Source of the DNA: Tyzzerella sp.
GTDB lineage: Bacteria; Bacillota; Clostridia; Lachnospirales; Lachnospiraceae
Assembly: GCA_017416155.1 (NCBI GenBank)
Contig: JAFQDE010000039.1
Coordinates: 1 to 64,000 of the forward strand
Length of the DNA: 64,000 nucleotides
Direction: 5' to 3'
A program made the translations under genes and the position numbers. Below are positions 15,883 through 23,658 of the stretch, in pieces. The notes beneath the pieces are model-generated. The model worked only from the letters and a program-made list of their open reading frames with translations, was not told where the DNA came from and searched no databases. Every line of letters starts with the position of its first letter. The stretch's first letter is position 1.

Positions 15883-17538
15883 TTGGCAGTTAAGACAATA
15901 AATGCGGAATTGCTTTTAAAAATGTTTTTGGCCGGTGCCGCAAACATTGAGGCAAAGAAAGAATTTATTAACGAATTGAACGTTTTTCCTGTTCCGGATG
16001 GTGATACTGGAACGAACATGTCATTGACAATTATGGCAGCTGCAAAAGAAGTGGCTGCTCTTGACAAACCGAATATGGAAAGCTTGGCAAAAGCGATTTC
16101 TTCGGGTTCGCTTCGTGGTGCACGCGGTAACTCGGGTGTTATTTTGTCTCAGTTGTTCCGTGGTTTCACAAAGGTTATAAAAGAGACAGATGAGATTGAT
16201 GTTCTTGCTCTTGCAAGTGCATGTGTAAAAGCGAAAGAGACTGCATATAAGGCAGTTATGAAGCCTAAGGAAGGAACAATTCTTACGGTAGCAAGAGGAA
16301 TTGCTGATAAGGCTGTTGAACTTGCCGGAAAAGTAAAAGATCTGGACGAATTCATTCCGCAGGTAATTGCTCATGCGGAACAAGTGCTTGCAAAGACACC
16401 GGAGATGCTCCCAGTATTAAAAGAAGCAGGCGTTGTGGATTCCGGCGGACAAGGACTTTTAGAAGTTCTTAAGGGGGCCTATGATGCATTCCTTGGCAAA
16501 GAGATTGACTATACTCAGATTGCACCAAGCACATCTGTAAATGTAAAAGTAAGTGCAGAGACAAACGCTGATATTAAGTTTGGATACTGTACAGAGTTTA
16601 TCATCATGACAGAAAAAGAATTCACAGACAACGATGAAAGAGAATTCAAGGCTTATCTTGAATCTATCGGTGATTCGATTGTATGTGTGGCTGATGATGA
16701 CGTTGTTAAGATTCATGTTCATACGAATGATCCTGGTCTTGCAATTCAAAAAGCATTGACTTATGGTCAGCTTACCCGTATGAAGATTGACAACATGCGT
16801 GAAGAACATGAAGAAAAAATAATTCGTGAAGCAGAGAAGCTAGCTGAAGAACAGAAAGCAAAAGAGAAAGAAGAACAAAAAGAATATGGCTTTATTGCAG
16901 TTTCAATCGGTGAAGGCCTCAATGAAATCTTCAAAGAATTGGGTGTTGACTATATCATCGAAGGTGGTCAGACTATGAACCCAAGTACCGATGATATGTT
17001 ACAGGCAATCGATGAAGTAAATGCGAAGCATGTATTTATCTTCCCAAACAACAAGAATATTACGCTTGCAGCGAATCAGGCGAAATCTTTAGTTGAAGAT
17101 AAAGATGTAATTGTTATTCCGACAAAGACGGTGCCACAGGGCATTACAGCTATCATTAATTTTGTTCCTGATATGTCTTCGGAAGAAAATGAAGAAGCAA
17201 TGATGGATGCCATTCAATATGTAAAGACCGGACAGATTACTTATGCTGTTCGAGACACTTGTATTGATGACAAAGAGATTCACAAGGATGATATCATGGG
17301 AATCGGTGACAGTGGAATTCTTGCAGTTGGAACTGATATTGCAGAGACAACAAAAGAAATGCTTGCAGAATTAGTGGATGAGGATTCAGAACTTATTAGT
17401 GTTTACTATGGATCCGATATATCAGAAGATGACGCAATGCAACTCACAGAAGAATTGGAAGAGTTATATCCAAGTGTGGATATTGAGACTCATATGGGTG
17501 GACAGCCGATTTACTACTATGTAATATCTGTTGAATAA
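15883..17538 (+). CDS. DAK2 domain-containing fatty acid kinase-like protein (FakA/YloV)
   Basis: The protein has 551 residues. It has the N-terminal DhaL-type nucleotide-binding domain with 'FPVPDGDTGTNMSLT' (Mg-binding aspartates) and 'GARGNSGVILSQLFRG', a middle domain and a C-terminal FakA-type domain. With a FakB partner (not in the window) such proteins phosphorylate exogenous fatty acids. I chose TTG 15883, with AAGGAGG ideally placed upstream; a TTG at 15862 overlapping the previous gene lacks a ribosome binding site. It is co-transcribed with the Asp23-like gene. Confidence 0.9.
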   Translation: MAVKTINAELLLKMFLAGAANIEAKKEFINELNVFPVPDGDTGTNMSLTIMAAAKEVAALDKPNMESLAKAISSGSLRGARGNSGVILSQLFRGFTKVIKETDEIDVLALASACVKAKETAYKAVMKPKEGTILTVARGIADKAVELAGKVKDLDEFIPQVIAHAEQVLAKTPEMLPVLKEAGVVDSGGQGLLEVLKGAYDAFLGKEIDYTQIAPSTSVNVKVSAETNADIKFGYCTEFIIMTEKEFTDNDEREFKAYLESIGDSIVCVADDDVVKIHVHTNDPGLAIQKALTYGQLTRMKIDNMREEHEEKIIREAEKLAEEQKAKEKEEQKEYGFIAVSIGEGLNEIFKELGVDYIIEGGQTMNPSTDDMLQAIDEVNAKHVFIFPNNKNITLAANQAKSLVEDKDVIVIPTKTVPQGITAIINFVPDMSSEENEEAMMDAIQYVKTGQITYAVRDTCIDDKEIHKDDIMGIGDSGILAVGTDIAETTKEMLAELVDEDSELISVYYGSDISEDDAMQLTEELEELYPSVDIETHMGGQPIYYYVISVE

Positions 17539-17545
17539 GTATAAC

Positions 17546-17577
17546 AAAAGAGATTGCGAATTACGCAATCTCTTTTG
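17546..17577 (+). terminator. Intrinsic terminator after the DAK2 gene
   Basis: AAAGAGATTGCG (17547-17558) pairs with CGCAATCTCTTT (17564-17575) over a five-base loop and is followed by TTTGTG. recG starts about 20 bp later, so some readthrough is likely. Confidence 0.75.
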
Positions 17578-17596
17578 TGAATCAGAGGAGCATGAT

Positions 17597-19657
17597 ATGA
17601 ACGAATATTCCAAGATTCGCGAATTAAAGGGTATTGGCGATAAAACGGACAAGTTGTTTCAAAAATTGAATATCCATACAGTCGGTGATTTGCTTCATTA
17701 TTATCCTCGAAGCTATGATATCTATGAGTCTGCAATTCCAATCAGTGAGATACAGGAAGGTACTGTGGCGACGATTACAGGCACTATCTATGGAAAAGTA
17801 CAGGCGAATCAGGCAAAGAATCTACATATCACGTCAATTCATGTAAAGGATTTGACAGGTGTTGTGAAAGCAACGTGGTTTCGTATGCCGTTTTTGAAGA
17901 ACACGCTTGGAAGAGGCGGTGTGATTACACTTCGTGGTCGTGTTGTGGAACGGCGAGGAACGCTTTGCATGGAACAGCCGGAGATATTCTTTCCGAGTGC
18001 GACATACAATGCAAAAGAAAACACCATGCAGCCGATTTATCCCTTAACAACAGGGCTTAGTAACAATATGATTATGAAGGCCATGAAACAGGCAATTGAT
18101 TACTTGGACTTAAAGCGAGAATTTCTCCCTCCGAGTATTCGTTTAGAAAATCATTTGGCTGAATACAACTATGCGATTCGTCAGATTCATTTTCCAAAGG
18201 ATAAAGAAGCATTTTATCATGCGAGAGAGAGACTTGTATTTGAAGAGTTCTTAATCTTTATTCTTGCACTAAGACGACTGAAAGAGACGAACGAAAAGAC
18301 AAAGAATACCTTTTCTTTTCCAAAACATGATGCTGTCGATTGTCTAATCAAGAGTCTTCCGTATGACTTGACTAATGCGCAGAGGAAAGTGTGGAAAGAA
18401 ATTCAGAGTGACATGAGCGGGGAACGTGTAATGTCACGCTTGGTACAGGGAGATGTGGGATCCGGTAAAACGATTATAGCATTGCTAGGACTTGTACTTT
18501 CAGGAACAAATGGTTATCAGGGCGCAATGATGGCGCCGACGGAAGTCTTGGCAAAACAACATTATGTGTCTATAACAGAACTTTTTGAAGAGTACAATAT
18601 TCCGTTAAAAGTGGAACTTCTGACTGGCTCTATGACTGCAAAAGAAAAACGGGAAAGCTATGAACGAATTGCATCAGGTGAGTCAAATATTATTGTCGGA
18701 ACACATGCACTTATCCAAGATAAGGTAGAATACAAGAATTTGGCTTTGGTTGTTACAGATGAACAACACCGATTTGGTGTCAAGCAACGTGAGAAACTGG
18801 CTGAAAAGGGACAGACTCCACACATTCTTGTTATGAGTGCGACACCGATTCCGAGAACTCTGGCAATCATTTTATATGGAGACTTAGATATATCAGTAAT
18901 TGATGAACTTCCGGCAAACAGACTGCCGATAAAAAATTGTGTGGTTGATACCAGTTATCGAAACACAGCTTATACATTCATCAAAAAACAGGTTGCAGAA
19001 GGAAGACAGTGTTATGTTATCTGCCCAATGGTGGAAGAAAGTGAATTTCTAGAAGCAGAAAATGTCATTGACTATGCAAGAATGCTTCAGGATGAATTAG
19101 GACAAAGTATTATTGTAGGACATCTTCATGGAAAAATGAAACAGTCCGAGAAAGATGCAATCATGGAACGGTTTGGAAAAAATGAGATTCAGGTGCTTGT
19201 CTCTACAACAGTTATTGAAGTCGGCATCAATGTGCCGAATGCAACGGTAATGATGGTAGAGAATGCCGAACGATTCGGATTGGCACAACTTCATCAGCTT
19301 CGTGGCCGTGTTGGACGTGGAAAACATCAATCATACTGTATTTTTATGAGTGCATCAAAAACGAATGATACAAAAGAACGTCTTTCAATCCTTAACAAAT
19401 CAAACGACGGTTTTTATATTGCAAGCGAGGACTTAAAACTTCGTGGGCCGGGAGATTTGTTTGGAATCAGACAGAGCGGTGTTTTGGATTTTAAGATGGC
19501 GGATGTATTTCAGGATGCAAAGGTTTTACAACGTGCAAGTGAGGCGGCAGCACAGCTTATGAAAGTTGACCCACATTTGGAACTAGAAGAAAATCAAAAC
19601 TTGAAAAATTACTTAAATTTTTATATCAAAGAAGGTTTGCTTGAAACGACATTATAA
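17597..19657 (+). CDS. recG: ATP-dependent DNA helicase RecG
   Basis: 686 residues: an N-terminal wedge/OB domain, then a superfamily 2 helicase core. Motif I is 'GDVGSGKT', followed by a DEQH box ('TDEQHRFGVKQREKL'), 'MSATPIPRT' and the C-terminal 'GRVGRGKHQSYCIFM...GDLFGIRQSG' region. It unwinds and reverses stalled forks and branched DNA. ATG 17597 is preceded by AGAGGAG; the frame is open from 17531 but that upstream part overlaps the terminator. A family-typical length supports the chosen start. Confidence 0.97.
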   Translation: MNEYSKIRELKGIGDKTDKLFQKLNIHTVGDLLHYYPRSYDIYESAIPISEIQEGTVATITGTIYGKVQANQAKNLHITSIHVKDLTGVVKATWFRMPFLKNTLGRGGVITLRGRVVERRGTLCMEQPEIFFPSATYNAKENTMQPIYPLTTGLSNNMIMKAMKQAIDYLDLKREFLPPSIRLENHLAEYNYAIRQIHFPKDKEAFYHARERLVFEEFLIFILALRRLKETNEKTKNTFSFPKHDAVDCLIKSLPYDLTNAQRKVWKEIQSDMSGERVMSRLVQGDVGSGKTIIALLGLVLSGTNGYQGAMMAPTEVLAKQHYVSITELFEEYNIPLKVELLTGSMTAKEKRESYERIASGESNIIVGTHALIQDKVEYKNLALVVTDEQHRFGVKQREKLAEKGQTPHILVMSATPIPRTLAIILYGDLDISVIDELPANRLPIKNCVVDTSYRNTAYTFIKKQVAEGRQCYVICPMVEESEFLEAENVIDYARMLQDELGQSIIVGHLHGKMKQSEKDAIMERFGKNEIQVLVSTTVIEVGINVPNATVMMVENAERFGLAQLHQLRGRVGRGKHQSYCIFMSASKTNDTKERLSILNKSNDGFYIASEDLKLRGPGDLFGIRQSGVLDFKMADVFQDAKVLQRASEAAAQLMKVDPHLELEENQNLKNYLNFYIKEGLLETTL

Positions 19658-19671
19658 CATTTCAAAAAATG

Positions 19672-19706
19672 GAAAAAGATGAAACAACTGCTAGTGTATC
19701 TTTTTC
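19672..19706 (+). terminator. Hairpin after recG
   Basis: GAAAAAGAT (19672-19680) pairs with ATCTTTTTC (19698-19706) across a 17-nt loop. The descending arm is itself T-rich, so this may act as the recG terminator. It lies across the proposed sporulation promoter. Confidence 0.45.
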
Positions 19707-19722
19707 AATTCATCACATACTA
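19694..19722 (+). promoter_or_regulatory. Possible sigma-G promoter for the SASP gene
   Basis: CATACTA (19716-19722) fits the forespore sigma-G -10 pattern CATWMTA. GTGTA (19694-19698), 17 bp upstream, resembles the -35 pattern GHATR with one mismatch. It is placed about 57 bp before a gene that is classically sigma-G dependent. Confidence 0.5.
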
Positions 19723-19778
19723 GAGTTGTAACATAAAGTTACGAAAAAAGTAATCGATAGAATGAGGAGGAAAAGAAC

Positions 19779-19985
19779 ATGTCAAGTCGTTCATCAAACA
19801 GAGCAGCTGTTCCAGAAGCAAAAGCTGCATTAGACAAATTTAAATATGAAGTAGCAAGTGAACTTGGAGTACCTTTGAAAGAAGGATACAATGGTGACTT
19901 AACATCTAGACAGAACGGTTCTGTTGGCGGTTATATGGTTAAGAAAATGATCGAACAACAAGAAAGACAGATGTCAGGTAAATAA
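19779..19985 (+). CDS. Alpha/beta-type small acid-soluble spore protein
   Basis: 68 residues. It contains 'ALDKFKYEVASELGVPL', which carries the site cut by the germination protease GPR (E24/V25), and the second conserved block 'GDLTSRQNGSVGGYMVKKMIE'. These proteins coat spore DNA in the A-form and protect it from UV and chemicals. GAGGAGG precedes the ATG. Monocistronic, with a terminator downstream. This is the clearest sign that the host forms endospores. Confidence 0.96.
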   Translation: MSSRSSNRAAVPEAKAALDKFKYEVASELGVPLKEGYNGDLTSRQNGSVGGYMVKKMIEQQERQMSGK

Positions 19986-20006
19986 TCGAGAGATTAGATA
20001 AGGTAG

Positions 20007-20044
20007 GAAAAGGGTGTGACTCGAAAGAGTTGCACTCTTTTTCC
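20007..20044 (+). terminator. Intrinsic terminator after the SASP gene
   Basis: A stem formed by GGGTG and GACTC with GAGTT and CACTC closes on a GAAA tetraloop (20022-20025 region) and is followed by five T residues. Confidence 0.85.
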
Positions 20045-20049
20045 ATTCC

Positions 20050-20078
20050 TTGACAACAAACTCTGCTCTTTGTATAAT
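20050..20078 (+). promoter_or_regulatory. Consensus sigma-A promoter for rsmD
   Basis: TTGACA (20050-20055), a 17-bp spacer and TATAAT (20073-20078) match the consensus at all twelve positions. The -10 lies in the 16-mer TTTGTATAATTTACAA (20069-20084), which recurs exactly at the coaD promoter. Confidence 0.9.
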
Positions 20079-20107
20079 TTACAAGAATAAACAAAGGAGG
20101 CATTTCT

Positions 20108-20662
20108 ATGCGTGTCATTGCAGGAACTGCGAAGCGTTTACAACTGAAAACAGTAGAAGGCATGGATACAAGGCCTACCACTGACCGAATCAAAGAGACT
20201 CTTTTTAATATGATTTCGGAATACCTTGCTGATTCGAACTTTTTGGATCTCTTCAGCGGAAGCGGTGCAATTGGTATTGAAGCATTAAGTCGCGGTTCGG
20301 CTCATGCAAGCTTTGTGGAACACAGCAAAAATGCCATGGATTGCATTAGAGAGAATCTTGCATATACCAAGCTTGCTGACAGGGCAGATGTGTATGAAAC
20401 GGATGTGATTAATGCACTTAGCCGTATGGAAGGCAGAAAAGTCTTTGATTATATTTTTATGGATCCACCGTATAATCAACTTCTTGAGAAAAAGGTGTTG
20501 GAATATTTGAGTACATCAAAGTTACTTTCAGAGGATGGACTGATTATTGTTGAGGCATCTTTGGAGACGGATTTTTCTTATGTTGATGAATTGGGATTTG
20601 TAATTATCAAAGAGAAAGTGTATAAGACGAATAAACATATTTTTTTAGAAAAAGTATTGTAA
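20108..20662 (+). CDS. rsmD: 16S rRNA (guanine966-N2)-methyltransferase RsmD
   Basis: 184 residues. Rossmann-fold SAM site 'FLDLFSGSGAIGIEALSRG' and catalytic DPPY at 119-122. The N-terminus 'MRVIAGTAKRLQLKT' is typical of RsmD, which methylates G966 of 16S rRNA in the assembled 30S. AAAGGAGG (20093-20100) lies upstream. In most Firmicutes coaD follows directly; here an approximately 0.75-kb toxin-antitoxin locus separates them. Confidence 0.95.
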   Translation: MRVIAGTAKRLQLKTVEGMDTRPTTDRIKETLFNMISEYLADSNFLDLFSGSGAIGIEALSRGSAHASFVEHSKNAMDCIRENLAYTKLADRADVYETDVINALSRMEGRKVFDYIFMDPPYNQLLEKKVLEYLSTSKLLSEDGLIIVEASLETDFSYVDELGFVIIKEKVYKTNKHIFLEKVL

Positions 20663-20685
20663 AAGATTCATTAATCGAGTATACT
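20657..20685 (+). promoter_or_regulatory. Predicted promoter of the type III antitoxin RNA
   Basis: TTGTAA (20657-20662), a 17-bp spacer and TATACT (20680-20685). The -35 overlaps the last codons of rsmD. Transcription would start near 20692 and run through the tandem repeats to the terminator at 20833-20861. Confidence 0.65.
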
Positions 20686-20716
20686 ATGTATAAGAACAAA
20701 GTTCTTCTTCATCAAA

Positions 20717-20825
20717 GATGAGTCCTGTGACGGTTCTGACAGGACGGTAAAATAAAAATTGACCGAGTGATGAGTCCTGTGACGGTTCTGACAGGACGGT
20801 AAAATAAAAATTGACCGAGTGATGA
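20717..20825 (+). repeat. Two perfect 52-bp tandem repeats plus a 5-bp partial
   Basis: Units 20717-20768 and 20769-20820 are identical base for base, and 20821-20825 repeats the first five bases. The unit begins GATGAGTCCTGTGACGG and ends TTGACCGAGT. A 52-nt unit lies within the range reported for type III antitoxin repeats of the TenpI class (as I recall, roughly 38-53 nt). Confidence 0.95.
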
Positions 20826-20832
20826 AGTTCCT

Positions 20833-20861
20833 AACGAGAGGCTATCAAGCCTCTCGTTTTT
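20833..20861 (+). terminator. Intrinsic terminator between repeat array and toxin gene
   Basis: AACGAGAGGCT pairs with AGCCTCTCGTT over the loop ATCA and is followed by TTTT. In type III toxin-antitoxin loci a terminator in this position sets the excess of antitoxin RNA over toxin mRNA, with the toxin made by readthrough. Confidence 0.92.
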
Positions 20862-20883
20862 AAACTAAAGACAAGGAGTAAAT

Positions 20884-21369
20884 ATGAAACTACCCGAAAA
20901 TGATTATCAGATATTGAGGTTAACGGATGCATTTTATCAACAATACCCCAATCCACCATACAAAGAAATTCTAAAAAAACAAAAACGAGCATATAATTGT
21001 TTGCTTTTTCAAACTCATTATAATTATTTTATATGCATTCCATATAGAAGTGAAATTGCACATTCATTTGCATATCTTTTTAAGAAATCAATTCGTTCAA
21101 AAAAACACAAATCAGGTTTGGATTACACGAAAATACTCATAGTTAATAAAACTGAATATTTGGATAATACAGAAGTTATTATTGATAAAGATGAATATAA
21201 AGAAACCATAATGAATCTTGATAAAATAAAAAAAGATGCCTTAGAATATGTTGAAGAATATGTTGCACACATGAATAAAACCAACACATTACATCCAGTA
21301 TTTTTCAAAAGAAAATACTGCTTTTCAACATTAAAATATTTTCATGAAGAATTAGGATTAACGAAATAA
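20884..21369 (+). CDS. Type III toxin-antitoxin system toxin, TenpN/ToxN-like endoribonuclease
   Basis: A 161-residue protein. The motifs 'YFICIPYRSEIAH' (about 48-60) and 'SGLDYTKILIV' (77-87) match the core of the ToxN/AbiQ/TenpN fold, where a small barrel-like endoribonuclease cleaves A-rich RNA and is held inactive by its repeat RNA. The lysine-rich loop between them and the C-terminal 'STLKYFHEEL' also fit. AAGGAG (20874-20879) precedes ATG 20884. The preceding promoter-repeats-terminator order is diagnostic of type III systems, which act in phage abortive infection and element maintenance. The gene is more AT-rich than rsmD and coaD, suggesting transfer. Assignment to the TenpIN rather than CptIN or ToxIN branch is from memory of motifs. 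Confidence 0.82.
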   Translation: MKLPENDYQILRLTDAFYQQYPNPPYKEILKKQKRAYNCLLFQTHYNYFICIPYRSEIAHSFAYLFKKSIRSKKHKSGLDYTKILIVNKTEYLDNTEVIIDKDEYKETIMNLDKIKKDALEYVEEYVAHMNKTNTLHPVFFKRKYCFSTLKYFHEELGLTK

Positions 21370-21386
21370 GGCTTTGCTTTCGTTTC

Positions 21387-21415
21387 TTGACAATTACATA
21401 TCTAATTTGTATAAT
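21387..21415 (+). promoter_or_regulatory. Consensus sigma-A promoter for coaD
   Basis: TTGACA (21387-21392), a 17-bp spacer and TATAAT (21410-21415) match consensus. The 16-mer TTTGTATAATTTACAA (21406-21421) is identical to that at the rsmD promoter and contains a TTGTA/TACAA dyad. Confidence 0.9.
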
Positions 21416-21448
21416 TTACAAAAGAATACTTGGGGGGCGTTTTAAACT

Positions 21449-21940
21449 ATGCTTAGAGCAATTTATCCGGGAAGTTTTGACCCAGTTACTTTTGGTCATA
21501 TTGATATTATTGAGCGAGCAGCACGCATTTCAGATGAATTAATTGTCGGTGTATTGCAAAATAAAGCAAAAACGCCGTTGTTTTCTGTCGAAGAACGTGT
21601 TATAATGTTACGCGAAGTTACGAAACATCTAAAAAATGTGAAGATTATTCCGTTTGAAGGTTTGCTCATTGAGTTTGCCAAACAGATGGATGCTAAGGTG
21701 ATTGTCAGAGGTTTGCGTGCAATCACGGATTTTGAATATGAATTACAGATGTCGCAGACAAACCGCAAGCTGAATTCCGATGTGGAGACATTATTTTTAA
21801 CTACCAGTCTTGATTATTCGTACTTGAGCTCTACAACAGTAAAAGAGGTCGCTAGTTTCGACGGCGATATTACACAGTTTGTACCGGAATTTGTAGCGGA
21901 GAAAGTAACAGAAAAGATAAAAGAAAGAAGGAGAATATAA
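21449..21940 (+). CDS. coaD: Pantetheine-phosphate adenylyltransferase
   Basis: 163 residues. The nucleotidyltransferase motif TxGH lies in '[16 protein letters not shown]', and '[16 protein letters not shown]'-type sequence ('[17 protein letters not shown]') lies near the end. It makes dephospho-CoA from 4'-phosphopantetheine and ATP, the penultimate step of CoA synthesis. A G-rich GGGGGG precedes the ATG at slightly long spacing. The gene overlaps nothing and is followed four bases later by a coiled-coil protein gene. Confidence 0.97.
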   Translation: MLRAIYPGSFDPVTFGHIDIIERAARISDELIVGVLQNKAKTPLFSVEERVIMLREVTKHLKNVKIIPFEGLLIEFAKQMDAKVIVRGLRAITDFEYELQMSQTNRKLNSDVETLFLTTSLDYSYLSSTTVKEVASFDGDITQFVPEFVAEKVTEKIKERRRI

Positions 21941-21943
21941 GAA

Positions 21944-22537
21944 ATGAGTAGCCGTATCGAACAAATTATTGAGGAAATCGAAGAATACATTGATAGTTGT
22001 AAGTTCCAACCATTGTCAACAACTAAGATTATTGTGAACAAGGATCAGATGGATGAATTGCTTAGAGAACTTCGCATGAAGACACCTGATGAGATCAAGC
22101 GCTATCAGAAGATCATCGCTAACAAGGATGCTATCTTAGCTGACGCACAGGCAAAAGCTGAGAGCATGATTGAAGAAGCTCAGATTACAACAAAGGAATT
22201 AGTAAGTGAGCATGAGATTATGCAACGCGCTTATGCACAGGCAAATGAAATTGTACTTGCAGCAACAGAGCAGGCGCAGCAGATTCTTGACAATGCAACA
22301 AACGATGCAAACGATATTCGTATCAGTGCAATGCAGTACACAAATGATTTGATGGCAACTGCAGAAGGAATTATCGGACATACATTAGATAGCTATACAA
22401 CAAAGTATGACGGTTTGGTAAGTTCTCTTCAGGAATGCTACGAAATCGTTCGTGCGAACCGTGCAGAGTTAGAGATTCCTGACAAATCTGACCGTGGAAT
22501 GGAAGCAGAGTTTGGCTTGGATCTTATTGATGAATAA
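21944..22537 (+). CDS. Conserved coiled-coil protein (ATPase/DivIVA-like), 197 aa
   Basis: A soluble, mostly helical protein: an N-terminal segment 'RIEQIIEEIEEYIDSCKFQPLS', a 'KIIVNKDQMDELLRELRMKTPDEIKRYQ'-type block, and a long alanine/glutamine-rich coiled coil with repeated 'AEQAQQILDNATNDAN'-like heptads. Homologues next to coaD in clostridia carry annotations such as ATPase or V-type subunit E-like, without evidence of catalysis; the architecture recalls DivIVA-type scaffolds. I cannot assign a function. It is probably co-transcribed with coaD. Confidence 0.75.
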   Translation: MSSRIEQIIEEIEEYIDSCKFQPLSTTKIIVNKDQMDELLRELRMKTPDEIKRYQKIIANKDAILADAQAKAESMIEEAQITTKELVSEHEIMQRAYAQANEIVLAATEQAQQILDNATNDANDIRISAMQYTNDLMATAEGIIGHTLDSYTTKYDGLVSSLQECYEIVRANRAELEIPDKSDRGMEAEFGLDLIDE

Positions 22538-22551
22538 ATTGAAGTTTTATG

Positions 22552-22585
22552 AGAGCAAAATCTATATGGGTTTTGCTCTTTTTAT
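22552..22585 (+). terminator. Intrinsic terminator after the coaD operon
   Basis: AGAGCAAAA (22552-22560) pairs with TTTTGCTCT (22571-22579) and is followed by a T-run. Confidence 0.9.
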
Positions 22586-22656
22586 GTCGTGTTTATGTTT
22601 TGCCTTAGAGGATTGGATCTGGGAATGTTTTTGAAAGATATAGACCCAAACCTAAT

Positions 22657-23571
22657 TTAATATATATAGTTAATGTATATAGAAGCCAATAAATATGTGA
22701 GAAAAGCAGTGATCAGCTTTTGTGTTATGTAAGGGAGTATAGATAACTTGCTTTCCTGTATCATGGAGTTTGTCTGAGCAATTGCGCAGAATCCGCCGAA
22801 TGACGTCAGTGCTAATACATAGGGATAAACTGTGGCAAGTGGAATAGCAAGGCTGGTAATGTAAGAAATGCCGCACGAAATTTCCAATGTTGGTATGAGC
22901 CACACCAGTGGAAATTGTTTGATTAACGCAAACAATATAGAAAAAAGAATAATGTATCCTCCAACTTTAGTGATTGTTTCAAATCCGTTCATAATACAGT
23001 TGTCTAACAAATTAAAATCAAAAAGGAAAGCCTCTTTAGAATGATTCGTTTCTGAGTATGAGTGTTTTTTTACTTGGTAAAATCTTCGAAACACAAAACT
23101 ACACAGCACTGGTGCTAGATATAGAATCATAAGTGTACCAAGTAGCAACGACTCATTCTTAAACTGTTGCATCACAATAAAACTGATGATAAACATCGGG
23201 CTCGTATTATTACAGAACGACAGTAGATATTGTCCTTCTCTTTGTGAAATCTTCTCAGTTTGAATCAAATCTGCAACAACCTTTGCGCCCATTGGGTATC
23301 CGCAAAGAAATCCCACAAAAACAGCATAGCAACCGTAGTCAGACACACGAAACAACCTTTGTACGAAAGGTTTCACAATCGATGAGATATAGGTCACCGC
23401 ATTGGTATGTATCAGCAGGTTGGATAGGATGATAAACGGAAGCAGTGTGGGTAACACAATCTGGAACCAGAGAAGGAGTCCATTACTTGCACCTTCAAAG
23501 GTTTGGCGTGGAAATATAAGCATAATCACAAAGAAGCCAACAATGATGAACAATGAGACAATTTTTTTCAT
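22657..23571 (-). CDS. ylbJ: Sporulation integral membrane protein YlbJ
   Basis: 304 residues, polytopic with about eight membrane segments. It carries the nucleoside-recognition ('gate') domain features 'FQIVLPTLLPFIILSNLL', 'VGFLCGYPMGAKVVADL' and 'CNNTSPMFIISFIVMQQF' that define YlbJ/SpoIIM-like sporulation proteins. In Bacillus the gene lies near coaD and is expressed in the mother cell for spore cortex formation; the same neighbourhood is seen here. It is somewhat shorter than the Bacillus protein. Transcribed against the coaD run and divergent from the M23 peptidase gene. Confidence 0.85.
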   Translation of the reverse strand: MKKIVSLFIIVGFFVIMLIFPRQTFEGASNGLLLWFQIVLPTLLPFIILSNLLIHTNAVTYISSIVKPFVQRLFRVSDYGCYAVFVGFLCGYPMGAKVVADLIQTEKISQREGQYLLSFCNNTSPMFIISFIVMQQFKNESLLLGTLMILYLAPVLCSFVFRRFYQVKKHSYSETNHSKEAFLFDFNLLDNCIMNGFETITKVGGYIILFSILFALIKQFPLVWLIPTLEISCGISYITSLAIPLATVYPYVLALTSFGGFCAIAQTNSMIQESKLSILPYITQKLITAFLTYLLASIYINYIY

Positions 23572-23658
23572 AATGGACCACCAAATGCATTTTTATTAGT
23601 TTATTGTGAAAACGAGTGCATTATGACGCATATAGTAAAAGAAAAACGAGGTTTTGGT

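Larger units (their letters stand above)
20692..20861 (+). ncRNA. Putative type III antitoxin RNA (TenpI-like), tandem-repeat transcript
   Basis: This stretch has no reading frame of note and sits between a promoter and an intrinsic terminator, ahead of a TenpN-like toxin gene. It contains two identical 52-nt units plus the first five bases of a third. Each unit holds a hairpin (GTCCTGT with ACAGGAC), an A-rich single-stranded segment (AAAATAAAAA) and a CGGT/ACCG pairing. CTTCATCA just upstream of the array can pair with TGATGAAG just downstream. In known type III systems such repeats are cut by the toxin into units that fold as pseudoknots and inhibit it. The exact 5' end is inferred from the promoter. 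Confidence 0.75.

Noticed and set aside
20717-20820. Hammerhead ribozyme core: GATGAGTCC...GGAC resembles CUGAUGA-stem II-GAAA.
   Set aside because: The residue before UGAUGA is G instead of the essential C, and the GAAA after stem II is replaced by GGUAAA. The tandem array ahead of a toxin gene is better explained as a type III antitoxin.
20717-20820. Two hairpins with ACGG in the loop suggested a guanidine-II (mini-ykkC) riboswitch.
   Set aside because: The loop is ten bases rather than the tight ACGR tetraloop, the units are exact 52-bp duplicates, and the downstream gene is not a guanidine-related gene.
20717-20825. Possible CRISPR array.
   Set aside because: Contiguous identical units without variable spacers, and no cas genes nearby.
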